DNA of 64,000 bases, from positions 178,524,596 to 178,588,595 of the forward strand of contig CM062288.1 of assembly GCA_031216915.1 (NCBI GenBank). The letters are read 5' to 3'. Position numbers and translations under genes: made by a program. Positions 12,001-22,646 of the stretch are shown here, in pieces (position 1 is the first letter of the stretch; the number at the start of each line of letters is the position of its first letter). The notes under the pieces were generated by a model. The model was not told the origin of the DNA and made no database searches. It was given only the letters and a program-made list of their open reading frames with translations. This DNA is from Pictodentalium vernedei. Its lineage: Eukaryota > Mollusca > Scaphopoda > Dentaliida > Dentaliidae.

Positions 12001-13740
12001 GTTCAGTTTATACAGTCACGTACACTAGGTAATAATGAAATGCAACGTGGATAAACGCAGCACTTGGCACATAATGATATTAGCACTCGTGGAAACTTTA
12101 TTTCAAGACAGTAACTCGATTTGTCCACGCATATTATGATAAACATTTTTCTGAAAAGAGCAATTTTTACAAGTGGCGTGGTCGGTTACTTTGACCGGTC
12201 CAAGCAATAGTACCGAAATGAATGGTCTGGACCGGGCCAGACTGGATCGTCTTGTCTGCGAACTGTCCGGGTTGCATTCCGATGAATTATCATATAATCA
12301 CACTTTAATATGGGTAAACAGCAGTTATTCGTGCGCAGATCAAGATGGCATTCTCATTTATTTAGTCACGGAAGATGATTTTATATTGCCAGTTAGTGAG
12401 GGGACAACAGAAGACCCATGCCCACCTCCACCGTAGGTTTACAGTCTTCGGATATCGATCTAGCACCCTACAAAAATATGGCCCTCCATGAATAGGAATT
12501 TCTAGCTGTCCACTGCAAAATGGACACATACAATCTCTGTTAAACTAGGATACAAGACATTCAAACACGCTTCAGTGACACGTTATCAAGCACTGCGTGC
12601 AACCATGGCAACCCCAGACCTAGAGTACTGGTATTAGTCTAGAAGACTAACTTCAGACGATAATATAATTGCAAAAGGGAACAAAAAATGCAATCTTCGA
12701 TAAATGTTTAACTTTATTAGTGACGAGACAACATGCGACCAGCTACTATTTTGTGGTTTGATAACTGATTTTGACACTCTTTTGTCAATTTTTACACAAG
12801 CAAATAGTTGCAGATTAATAGCAAATTTAAATGAAAAACAAAGTATGCATTAAAGGGAAATATAAAAGTAGCATAAAGGTGGCCCATCCACCTGTGGGAA
12901 AAGCACTGGCTTCAATGTGAACTAATAGTATGTCAGTAAGTAGATTCTATTAAATACCAGTGAGTCTTTCTTCTTTCATTGTGTTATACGGATCTTAGGT
13001 CTGAAGGTACATGCCCACAGCTTTTATAATCGGAACAAAAAAATTGTAAAATTATTGCGTCCGGCGTGTTTTGTTAGACATGAAGATAGATCATCTGTCT
13101 AGTGAACATCGTCGATCACCTTTTAATGCTTAAAGTCAATCACATGTTGAGGGTACGGACAACCCAAAACGGACTGGGAGTTGACAAGGTGGTGAGACAT
13201 CAGTTCGAGTCTGGTCCAGATGACACCCCCAAGCGAGAACGTAAATCCCTCTTCTCTTGTAAATATAACACAATACACTCCCATTTCATTGACAGAAACT
13301 AAAATAATGAATGCCACCAAATCACATCCACTGCTTTATATGCTTAAGAATACATGTACATGTATAAATGCTGTTGCAGGTCTCCCAGTGCCCTGCATGC
13401 GGTCGCTGAATACACTGCATCCTGGCAATCAAACAGTGGTATCTCTTCCCATTCTTTTTTATATCTTGCTTTACCCCAACTTCGACCCCATTAACCCCAG
13501 CTCTTCAATTCAAAAGAGCTACCTTCGAGCATACACTTTCTTTGTGTAATATCGGCTCCCACCTTTTTGGGATCACAAAACTCACAACTGATTAAGATAT
13601 TGAGATAGCGAGTGTGGGGTGGGAGGTTGAAGAAAAACTCAGTCATTGGCATTCGGACTCGGGGGACTGCATGCTTTCTGGTGGCTGGGGATTTTCAGAT
13701 TTACGTTTATTTATTGGGTTTTTAAGCTGCTTTAACCCTC
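9026..13740. other. No gene recognised (one weak candidate exon inside)
   Basis: I found no repeat ends, tRNA-like fold or protein domain here apart from the weak candidate at 12173-12436. The 139-codon minus-strand frame at 10282-10701 has no recognisable motif and overlaps three other frames, so I treat it as chance. Confidence 0.45.
12173..12436 (+). CDS. Candidate terminal exon or unknown small ORF (low confidence)
   Basis: An open frame of 87 codons ending at TAG with a Pro-rich tail. It has a balanced, protein-like composition (two Trp, two Cys before the tail, NSS/NHT glycosylation-type sequons) unlike nearby low-complexity frames. A possible splice acceptor (TTTTTACAAG) lies directly before it, and an internal GC-richer stretch at 12180-12290 stands out from the surroundings. 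I recognise no family. It could be the last exon of an unseen gene, a relic, or chance. It does not match the dynein tail as I know it. Confidence 0.2.
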   Translation: MAWSVTLTGPSNSTEMNGLDRARLDRLVCELSGLHSDELSYNHTLIWVNSSYSCADQDGILIYLVTEDDFILPVSEGTTEDPCPPPP

Positions 13741-14147
13741 TGTAGTTATATCATGGCCGAAACACAAGTACAATATCAAGTTTATCAAACCATCCTTACC
13801 TATCACGCACACTTTAGAAAGCAAACACACACCAGACTCTAATTGACAAGTCATATTTCAACAGTACAACAGAACTTTTTTTCGAAGGTAAACAATTCCC
13901 GGTGTTTAATATTTAATTTATAATGTACACTGCTATCGCCGTGGACTGGTCACTTTCTATGGGTGGACAATATTTCCACGGACGAAATAATATTACTTTC
14001 TAAAAACTAATTATATCAGAACCCAGTGTTTCAATAAAGAAAATTTTCCCGATTATGATTTGTTTATTGCCTGGTACACGTTTGCATGGACAACACTGCA
14101 ATGCATGGATTACGAGCAATCCACGACAACCTAAGGTATCATTAGAG

Positions 14148-14160
14148 TAAGTAAGTAAGC

Positions 14161-14209
<49 letters not shown>
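14148..14209 (+). repeat. (GTAA)n microsatellite
   Basis: About 15 GTAA units with one GCAA variant. It forms the 3' tail of the minus-strand retro-insertion. Confidence 0.95.
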
Positions 14210-14827
14210 TTTCTTTATTAATGTGACATGTGCATCATAATAATATAAAACGTTGTTTGAACAGAAAATTGCACCCGGCCAACTTGGCCTTTATGTCCCA
14301 ATAATATTTGTAATTCGCATGCTCACTGCAATCTTACATTTGTCAATCACACACACATTTGCTCACTTGCATGCACACACACATACCCCCCCCCCCACAC
14401 ACACACACACATACACACACAATCACACCCACCAACACAATCACACACACACTCATACCTGCGATACACGAACCCATGTTCTCTCTGGGACCTGCGATAG
14501 TCGAAATCAGGCGGCCTCATATCTCCTTATATCTTGATTCGATCAGGTTAAAATTTTCGTGTTTCTCGAGATTTTGGCAGCACATATGCAGCCCCCCTCG
14601 CGGGGTGAATCAGCTAGTGATATATAAATTCACACATGAAACTTATGTCTCTTACTGCTAAAACCAATGAGGATGTGGTAGTTAGTATTCAATTATGATG
14701 ACCCACCTAAAGTCGTCAACAGATATATTAATTTCCATAAATGTCGTGTCTTCTCCGCTCATATGCATTAACCAAGTACGTAGCACACTGTCTGGGATAC
14801 GTTTGAAGTAAATCGCATAGGTCAATT
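14148..14827 (-). mobile_element. 5'-truncated retro-insertion with (CTTA)n tail
   Basis: The insertion interrupts the right arm. The left arm shows the uninterrupted site, and TCATTAGAG (14139-14147) is repeated as TCATTAGAAG (14828-14837), a target duplication. Read on the minus strand the insert ends ATTAATAAAGAAATA followed by about 15 CTTA units, the layout of a LINE or other target-primed insertion. Near its 5' edge the minus strand reads a short frame (about 14814-14728) ending ...NAYERRRHDIYGN, which could be the C-terminus of the source protein. I cannot name the source. A CA-rich block sits at 14346-14455. Confidence 0.65.
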
Positions 14828-15039
14828 TCATTAGAAGAGAATTCATTGAAATGAAATGATTCATGGTATGAATACGAAAGATTCTTCTGGAAGATTTTAA
14901 CTCTGCGGTTTGGTGTATGCATCAACATTTTCTTGTTTCTAGGGCATGCTCCACTGTTCCCATCCGACCAGACACCTAGCGCGTATGTATCGGAGCCACT
15001 GATTGGTTAGCGGAATGTGTTGATTGACAGGTTTTCAGT

Positions 15040-15700
15040 ATGATACTCAATTTAGCATCATACTATATTATTTGTGTATGATACTGAATTAATTTAGTAT
15101 GATACTCAATTAATTTAGCATCATACTATATTCTTTGTGTATGATACTGAATTAATTCTGTATGATACTCAATTAATTTAGCATCATACTATATTATTTG
15201 CGTCTGATACTGAATTAATTCAGTATGATACTCAATTTAGCATCATACTATATTATTTGTGTATGATACTTAATTATTTTAGTATGATACTCAATTAATT
15301 TAGAATCATACTATATTATTTGTGTATGATACTTAATTATTTTAGTATGATACTCAATTAATTTAGAATCATACTCTATTATTGTGCACGATTTCATGAA
15401 TGCAGCATAAATAAAATAGCATGATACTGAAATCAGGTTCACGTACAGGAGGGTCATAATTATTTTTTAGTATGATACTCTAATAATTTGGTATGATGCT
15501 ATATTATTTGGTATGATTTCATAAATGCTGCATAAATAATTAAGTATGATACTCAATTATTTGAGTATGATACTGAATTAATTCAGTATCATACTATAAT
15601 ATTTGGGTATCATACAATATTAATTGAGCATCATACTCTATTATTTTAGCATCATGCTTAATTCACTGATTTATGATCCTGTTCGTACGTCATAGAAATA
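15040..15700 (+). repeat. Right palindromic 63-bp array and its extension
   Basis: Six units mirror the left array up to about 15395. The outer arm sequence follows to 15458. Beyond the arm, more GTATGATAC / GTATCATAC words continue to about 15655. A second, diverged copy of the terminal segment (CATAAATGCTGCATAAAT at 15529, then TTATGATCCTGTTCGTACGT at about 15672) shows that the end of this repeat has been partly duplicated. Confidence 0.75.
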
Positions 15701-15825
15701 TAGAACATTTCTCAGCCAACTGATTAACTTATGCAAGTCTGAGGTCAGGCTGAGAAATGATTTACTTGAAAATTGACAAGAATTGCAGAAACTTTCATTT
15801 CTACATTTTTTTTTTATTGCTGCAG

Positions 15826-16021
15826 GAAATACAGTTCGGTATTATTGACCTTCAAGATAAACCTGGAATTCTCTCAGCCTTGGAGACTGTCATGTCAAAA
15901 ATTTATCAGCCAGCCTTGACTTCAGTGAAAGAATGGGGAGATCTTGAATCGACACCACAAGGAAGAAAGGCCAAGAAGAATTTTGTGGACAATTTTGACA
16001 ACTTTCTCCAGTACATGAAAT
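15826..16021 (+). CDS. Axonemal dynein heavy chain, exon encoding part of the N-terminal tail (DNAH5/DNAH8-like)
   Basis: The acceptor is a T-rich tract ending TGCTGCAG and the donor is GTAAGC at 16022. The 196-bp exon starts in phase 0 and leaves one base (t) for the next exon. It encodes 65 residues beginning EIQFGIIDLQDKPGILSALE, with KIYQPAL and WGDLES further on. This matches the DHC_N1 tail of outer-arm dynein heavy chains as I know them (human DNAH5 has a comparable '..IFIPAL..WGEL..' segment at about residue 150-210; comparison from memory). In the family this tail binds the intermediate-chain complex and neighbouring chains in the axonemal arm. Earlier exons were not found in the window. 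In-frame codons continuing past the donor (to 16083) are intronic. Confidence 0.88.
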
Positions 16022-17698
16022 GTAAGCCAGGAACATCCCCCTCCCCCATGCCAGCCCACTGCCCCTCGAAAAAGCGAAAATAATAGGAATAGTCTTATGC
16101 ATGTATCTGTAACTAAACAATAACTAGGTCAATTTTGATGTTGAACTGTTCTGCTTTTTTCAGCCGTTTTGGGCCAAAATGGACTTTGAAATATTGAAAA
16201 TGCTTATTCCGTCCATTTCCTTTTGAATGTCTGTTCGGAATTCTCCAGGCCTTATGAAACTGACCCGACTCTCACAGGACATTTGGTTTGGTGAATATGG
16301 AAATATCAGAACGGAAGAGGATATACCAGTACAAAAACAACTGAAGCAGCAGTTGAACCCTAAACTTGGTGAATTTTAATTTGGTTCAACATTATTTCAA
16401 CACATCTATGAGCAAATGTGTGGAAATGCAAACTTTGTGTCAAAAAAAACTAAAAATACTCAATAACTGCAGGTTCTTCTGAAGACACACTAGCTTGATT
16501 TTTCACTTTTGGTAGTCTGTCATTCAGTCGTGTATTATTTTAACTTTTGAGTGAGAAACTGAAGAATTGCTTGATTTGTCAATCCGTTTAGTGAATTTCT
16601 CGAGGCCTGTATAATCACTATATTCCTGTGAAATATTCATGAAAAGCTACTGAACATGTTACAAGCAGTTCTTGAACATCAAATGGTGAAATTTTCATTT
16701 TATAAACATGACTTCTTGAACATTTCATAAACATGAGACTGACAACAGTTCATGAACAAAAAATTTGGAAAAGTGAAGTGGACTTCATAAACATATGATT
16801 TTTGAATAGTTCATTTTTGTAACAAAGTTACCTAAACAACATTTCGGGAAGAGATCTTGAAAATATTTTTAAATATGGATTTTTTTGTTTAGAAATATCT
16901 ATATATGTGTTATTCCTGAGCATTAATACATTTTATTTTCTTGAATAGTTCTTGAACTGTTCAGATTTTGCACATCACAAGTTTCTTAATATCATGCATC
17001 TGAGGTTATATTTAGGGGCAATGTTGAAGGATGTCGCTCATTGAAACATTGTTATTTATTACTAAAGGGTCTGAGAAGGAACTGTGAAAAGTTTCTTACC
17101 ATCCAGTTCACTGTCTCAAAGTCGACACTGTGTAGATGAGGCTTGATGTTGGAAGGGAAGCCGCCAGAGAGATATGTCCCCCTGAAATTATCTTGCTGTT
17201 CCATTTGTCTTTGATTTTTAGCCCGACTGTTTTCAGTCAGAGCTATAGTCAGGGCTGTAGTCATGACTTTCATCCATCTGTCCGTCTGTTAACATTTAGA
17301 GTTTTGGTTAAAGTTTGTGGTTAAAGTTTTTTAGTCAAGGTTAAAGTTTTTCTCTTTTAAATTAATATTAATTACTATTGACTGTATCATTCTCATTATT
17401 TTTCATGCTATTTTGGGATATAATTAACTCTTTTTTTGTATGGCAATCTAACTTACAACTTCCAGGTTAAAGTTTTTTTGTTTTGTTTACAAAGTTACAC
17501 CTTTAATTCTTCAAACAGTTTAGTGCAATGTCACTGTTTCTCATTTGGGACAATGTCTACTGTCTACTGAACCTTTCTACAGTGATTTTAATTAATATTG
17601 GCATGATTTTAACCCCTTTTAAACATGTTTTCGGACTTAGTTTCTTTGTATTGGAAATTAGGATTTGCCACATACTTTCTTACTTTAATTCTTGCATA

Positions 17699-19448
17699 CC
17701 GTATTTCATCTAAGTTTTCGGACACCAAAAAATAATTAATGTTTTGAGTGTCCGAAAACTTCGAAAACAGAAAAAATACACGCAAATTGCAGAAGTGGGG
17801 TCCAAATTTGAAACGAGTGTAGTGAAATATGGGACGCCTTTAAGTTACAATGCACACAATTTACCTCGGAAATGGGAAAGATGAAATATCCGAATTGGCT
17901 GTCCAAAACTGTGATTTGTCATCAGTATTCCCAACGAAAGAATAAATACATATGAACATACCTAATGTTAGTTGCAATTATTTAATTTCTCCGAAAGATC
18001 ATTGAGAACAAATCACTTTTGATCTACCGGTACATGAAAGTTAATTACATTGAACAGTTATCAAGCCATGTGCTTGTGTTGTTACTGTCAGATAAAAAAA
18101 AGCCAACTTGCTTTGGTCTTTTCAAAACGGACCAATATCGGTATTGCCCTTTAAAGGCATTGCAATGCAAACAGTTATTGAATGTGGTCTGTTTTCAGGT
18201 TGGTTGTTTATTTTGTGAAAACTGTTCACTGTTGATTGATTGTGTAGTGGTGGGCTTGAAAGACAGCATTCATTCATCAACCTTTGATATCTCAACAACT
18301 GAAGATGGACAAATTTCTTTCGTTGTTTTTTAGCGTGATTGGTGTATTTTGTAATCTTTTCTGTGTAACATTTGTATATTTTTGTATGTATAATTTTCTG
18401 TGTAACTTTTGTATATTTGTCTATATGTTTGATCAGTTCTGTGATAAATATTTATTGTGATTCGTAAAATTATTTTTGTCTCAAAAACATAGCTTATGAT
18501 CCCTCATTGAGCGATCATAAGCTATGTTTTTGAGACAAAAATTTAAAACATTAAAAAGGTATCGGTCTTAGAACCATTCCATGTGGTACTCCAGAGTTGA
18601 CATGCTTTTCTTTTAATGTGAATCCGATACGATCGCTGTGTAACTTATGTTTATTTGTTTATATGTCTGATCAGTTCTCTGATAATATATATATTGTGAA
18701 TCTGAAAATTATTTTGTTGTTCCTACAGCGCCCCCCCCCCCTCCACCCCAGCCCCACCAACCTATGGTATCAGCACAGAATGATACCCCTCAGTATATAC
18801 CACCCTTGAACCCTTGAATAACTATGGTTCAATCGTCAAAAGATCTAAATGGAATCGTCCAAAATATAATCTGGTCCAAATCTTACACTGTTCGAAGTGA
18901 CCAATATTCTTGTATTGTGTTAATTTTTTATGAAACCGACTAACAGCACGTGATATCGTTGTACCCCGTGCTATTTTTAATGTTTGGATTTTTCAGTACG
19001 TGCAATATGCATGTGTTTAATCTCGGTAAATATTTCCCGATCTTTTATACTGCTGGAGCAGGGGCAGTTTAATATAAATTGGATTACTTTGACATACACA
19101 GGTTAGAACTTGTTTTTATTTACCTTTCTTCATATCTTGACTTGGGGGAAACTTGCTTTCAATTTCATGAGCAAATTTGATTTGTCATTACGTCACAGGT
19201 CAAATCTGTTGGTGTCATATGTCAATGGCATAAACAATACTCACCAGTTATAAATAAGAAACAACTTAATTTATTATGGACTTTATTTTCACATTTCACA
19301 GTACAATTTTAAAAAATGCATACAACAAATTACAGGATGGGTTGGCAGTAGGGTGTCCGAAAACATCGTTGCTTAAAAAAAATTATTTTTAAAAAAAAAT
19401 AAGGTGTCCGAAAACATCGAGTGTCCGAAAACTTAGATGAAATACGGT
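17699..19448. mobile_element. TA-flanked Tc1/mariner/pogo-type element
   Basis: Both ends carry a perfect inverted repeat of at least 27 bp starting CCGTATTTCATCTAAGTTTT. The element is bordered by TA at 17697-17698 and 19449-19450, and closing the gap rebuilds a flanking tandem unit (TTCTTGCAT before, GTCAATACAAC after), so the TA is a true target duplication. Subterminal copies of GTGTCCGAAAAC sit near 17747, 19352, 19404 and 19420. At 1750 bp it could hold a transposase, but no DDE-type frame is visible. The 104-codon frame at 18019-18333 has no motif I recognise. Confidence 0.8.
18472..18542. repeat. Perfect 30-bp hairpin
   Basis: The arms 18472-18501 and 18513-18542 are exact reverse complements (core CATAGCTTATGATC / GATCATAAGCTATG) with an 11-base loop CCTCATTGAGC. 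The flanks (GTGTAACTTTTGTATATTTG...GATCAGTTCTGTGATAA) are repeated in diverged form at 18636-18700. Confidence 0.9.
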
Positions 19449-21583
19449 AGTCAATACAACTTAATGATTGCATTTACATCAAACAATGTTTTCAGACTTA
19501 GTTTCTTTGTATTGGAAATTAGGCTTTTACCACATACTTTCTTACTTTAATTCTTGCATGGTCAGTACAACTAAATGATTGCATTTACATCAGTGATTTC
19601 TTTTACCGGTTTTAGGAAATATTTAACCCTTTTCTTTGCAGTCAATTTTACTTAGTATTCCTAGCTTAAAGTTTTGCTTTTCAAGGTTCAGATGGGCATT
19701 GTTAAATTTTTCTGAATTTCGTTGAAAAACATAGCCGCCAGTGGCCATCTTAGATTTGACATATAAATTGTCAACAATTCCATTAGTATGCCCTACAGGC
19801 TGCATCTCTCACCCAATCTTTTTCAAATTTCATATTGAGCTTTAGTGTGATGTCTAGATGGGAGCTATCAAATTTTTCTGAAGTTTGTTGAAAAACATGG
19901 CCTGCCGTGGCCATCTGGGATGCGGAATATAAATTGTCAGCAATTCCATTAGCACACCCTATAGGCTGCACCTCTCACCCAATCTTTTTAAAATTTTATA
20001 TGTAGCTTTGGTATGATGTCTCGATGGGAGTTATCAGATTGTTCTGAATTTCATTGAAAAACATGGCCTCCAGTGGCCATCTTGGATTTGGCATATAAAT
20101 TGTTAACAATTCCATTAGTACACCCAACAGGCCGCATTCCTCACCTGATCTTTTTCAGATTTCATATGTAGCTTTGGTGTGATGTCTTTTCTGTAGAAAC
20201 TTGAGTGAATGACTTGGCATTACTGGATCTTTCTATTTAGTTCAGCCCCTTCTTGGACAAGTTGAGCTGCAGTGTCACTGACACTTTCATTATGTATTCT
20301 AGTGATAAAGTATTTATTGTCTTATCTCTGATTTAACAGGGCCTAAGGAGATCTGTCAAACAAGATATAATAGATTAAATGTCTGTATTGGATGTACTGA
20401 GAGCAAATAATATTGTAAATATACGGATTACAGGGGGTGTCAGCCTAATTCTTCAACAGATTACAAGATTTATTATTCAATTAACATTAGTTTATGCTTT
20501 AACCTATATTGAGGCCAAAAATGTCTCTAAATGGATGTCAGAATAATTCTTCGATAGATTACAATATTTTTTATTTTAATTAAAAGGAGTTTATTCTGTT
20601 ACCTATGGCAATTAATAGATCAAATATGTACTGAATATAGGGTAATTGGTTTTATGTTAGGTTATATTAAATTAACAGGCTTATTCAATTAAGAGATGTA
20701 TAATTAAGTGGGCTCCACTCTATTCGTAAGTTATATGCAATTAACATAGTTATTCAATTAAGAGATATCCAATTAAGTGCTCTGCTGTAAGGGGGAAATA
20801 TTTGAAAAAAAAATATGTCCTACAAACTAACTGGTTCAAATGCTTGCATGCCTGGCACACAGGATCTTTGTAATGATCTTTTTACAAGTTGACCAAGTGA
20901 AGCCGTCCGTGTCATATTTAGAGGTTTTAGAGTTCATTAATATAGCCACATATTCTGATCGGTCAGTCTGAACTGAATCGAAGGAACTGTTCATACTGTA
21001 TCTTAGATGTGAAAAAGGTATATGGCAGAATATGGAGGAGAGGTCAATGTGGTAAAGGGTGGATGTCTTTGTTTTGAGAGTAATTTTTTGAGAGTCATTC
21101 AGACATGGTGTGTGGATGGTTAGTCTGGGCAACATAACCACAAAGATAACTCATGAAGTTAGAATTTAAAAAAGGGTTGTATCTTGTCATTAGCTTAACT
21201 CCTTGCACACTGATATCAGATGTTCAACATACAACATTTTTTCCCGTAATCCAACTAGAAATTTAACCAGTTCAATCGTGTCTGATGGAGCTTGATGAGA
21301 TCTGTTAAACAAGTCTGAGTTGGTTAATTTCCTAGTGGCATTATGGGAATAATTTGCTACCAAAAATTGGGTTTTTTTTTACACCAGTGTGCAGGGAGTT
21401 AAGAGGAAAAATGGACACTTGAGAGGAATCAGAATAATGATATGGTGATATTTGCAGACAGGAAAGTAAACAATTTACCAGATTGAAAGTGAGTAAATTC
21501 TCAATACCCAAGGTGTGAAAGACATCTACATATAGTGTATGAAATAGCAGAATAAAACACTTGGGTGGGTCAACATTTGTATC

Positions 21584-21849
21584 TATTTATTTATTGGGGT
21601 TTAATGACACTTTCAACAGCCAGGGTACCTCGTATCGGACAGTTTTACAGGTGGAGGAAGCCAGAGTACCCAGAGAGAACCACCAAGCAATGGCAAGCAA
21701 CTGTCAGACTCCCCAACGTACTAACTCCATACAAGCAGGGTTAGCATTGGGCTTAAGTGTCTTACAAAGCAGTTGCCGCAGGTGGGATTTGAACTGAGGA
21801 CCTCTTGCCTTGCAGCCTGCATCTCTACCTACTGAGCCACTGTGCTCCC
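21584..21849 (-). mobile_element. tRNA-derived SINE
   Basis: On the minus strand it begins GGGAGCACAGTGGCTCAGTA, with an A box (TGGCTCAGTAGG) and a B box (AGTTCAAATCC) at tRNA spacing. A central domain follows (GGTTCTCTCTGGGTACTCTG, GCTTCCTCCACC), then a 3' part ending AATAAATAAATA. It is flanked by a 12-bp target duplication AACATTTGTATC (21572-21583) / AACGTTTGTATC (21850-21861) with one mismatch. The 78-codon frame through it is not a gene. Its 3' half is shared with the 5S SINE at 27610. Confidence 0.88.
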
Positions 21850-22646
21850 AACGTTTGTATCAGAGGTTGAGGTCTGTCCAGAAATTGCACCCACACATCA
21901 TAACCTTTAGAAAGAGTGTGTTTAATCCTTTACTTAACGTAACTGCCATATCCAGGCTGTTCTGTTCACATTCAGTTTTTAGTATATTTTTATACTATAA
22001 CCAATGGCCCAGACTTAGCTGGTGCTAACTCAAAATTATCTAGGGCCAAACACAAATTTTGCCCCCCAATCCCCAAAATTTGCATGCAAAACCGAAAATT
22101 AGAAGTCCTATCTGGCCCTCCATACATTTACTCTCTGCGCATTCGCAGACTCCAGGAAGTCACTGAAACTGGCGCCAACATTATTCTTTGTTTGGCCCTT
22201 CAGTCAGATAACATCAAACTGACATCTGTGCTTTTTAATCTCAGTTTTAATGATGCCAGACACAAATCAATGGTTAATTTGGTGGAGCCAAGGACACAAC
22301 TGGATGAAAGAAGGAATAAACGGTGATTTGAAACGTTCAGGGCTGTAATTTTATAATATTTATAAAAATTAGTTCATGTTCCCTAATTTCGGGACATGGG
22401 CCTGACGTCATCATTGTTGATAATGATTTTTCCACTGTTTGTTAAGTATTCCTTCCCTACCCTCCCTTGATCCCCCCTCAGTTAAACTCCCAAGCTTTTT
22501 TGCTTGTTTTATTGAAATTTTTTTTATAACATTTCTTGGGAGTTTAACGTATTATACAGAGGATTATTCTGTACATCCCCATGGTTACGTCCTCACCCTT
22601 GGGGTCTTTAGGCATTTTGGTCATGCATCATACATCCGATGTATCA

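Larger units (their letters stand above)
13741..15458 (-). repeat. Right arm of the long inverted repeat
   Basis: Reverse complement of 277-1241. The inner end TGTAGTTATATCATGGCC pairs with the left inner end, and the outer end GGAGGGTCATA pairs with TATGACCCTCC. It is longer than the left arm because of a 680-bp insertion at 14148-14827 and one or two extra 63-bp units. Without the insert the arm is about 1.04 kb against 0.97 kb on the left. Confidence 0.85.
17215..20291 (+). mobile_element. Dispersed repeat with 167-bp tandem core, split by a Tc1-like element
   Basis: Begins TTTTTAGCCCGACTG at 17215, with GTCAGAGCTATAG and a CCATCTGTCCGTCTGTT motif as in related copies. It ends GTTGAGCTGCAGTGTC...GACACTTTCATT at 20291, the same 3' end as 22647-24480 and 46602-47769. 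The core at 19640-20200 has three to four units stepping 167 bp (GATGGG near 19691, 19858, 20025), each with AAAAACATGGCC and GTGGCCATCTTGGAT. The Tc1-like element at 17699-19448 separates the head from the core. Confidence 0.6.

Noticed and set aside
13102-13240. Possible tRNA gene or SINE head (AGTTCGAGTCTGG resembles a B box)
   Set aside because: No A box at the right distance and no cloverleaf stems.
277-15458. Calling the inverted-repeat structure a Maverick/Polinton
   Set aside because: No integrase, polymerase, ATPase or capsid frame and no 6-bp target duplication seen.
18019-18333. 104-codon frame as transposase of the TA-flanked element
   Set aside because: No DDE/D, helix-turn-helix or zinc motif; Cys residues are irregularly spaced.
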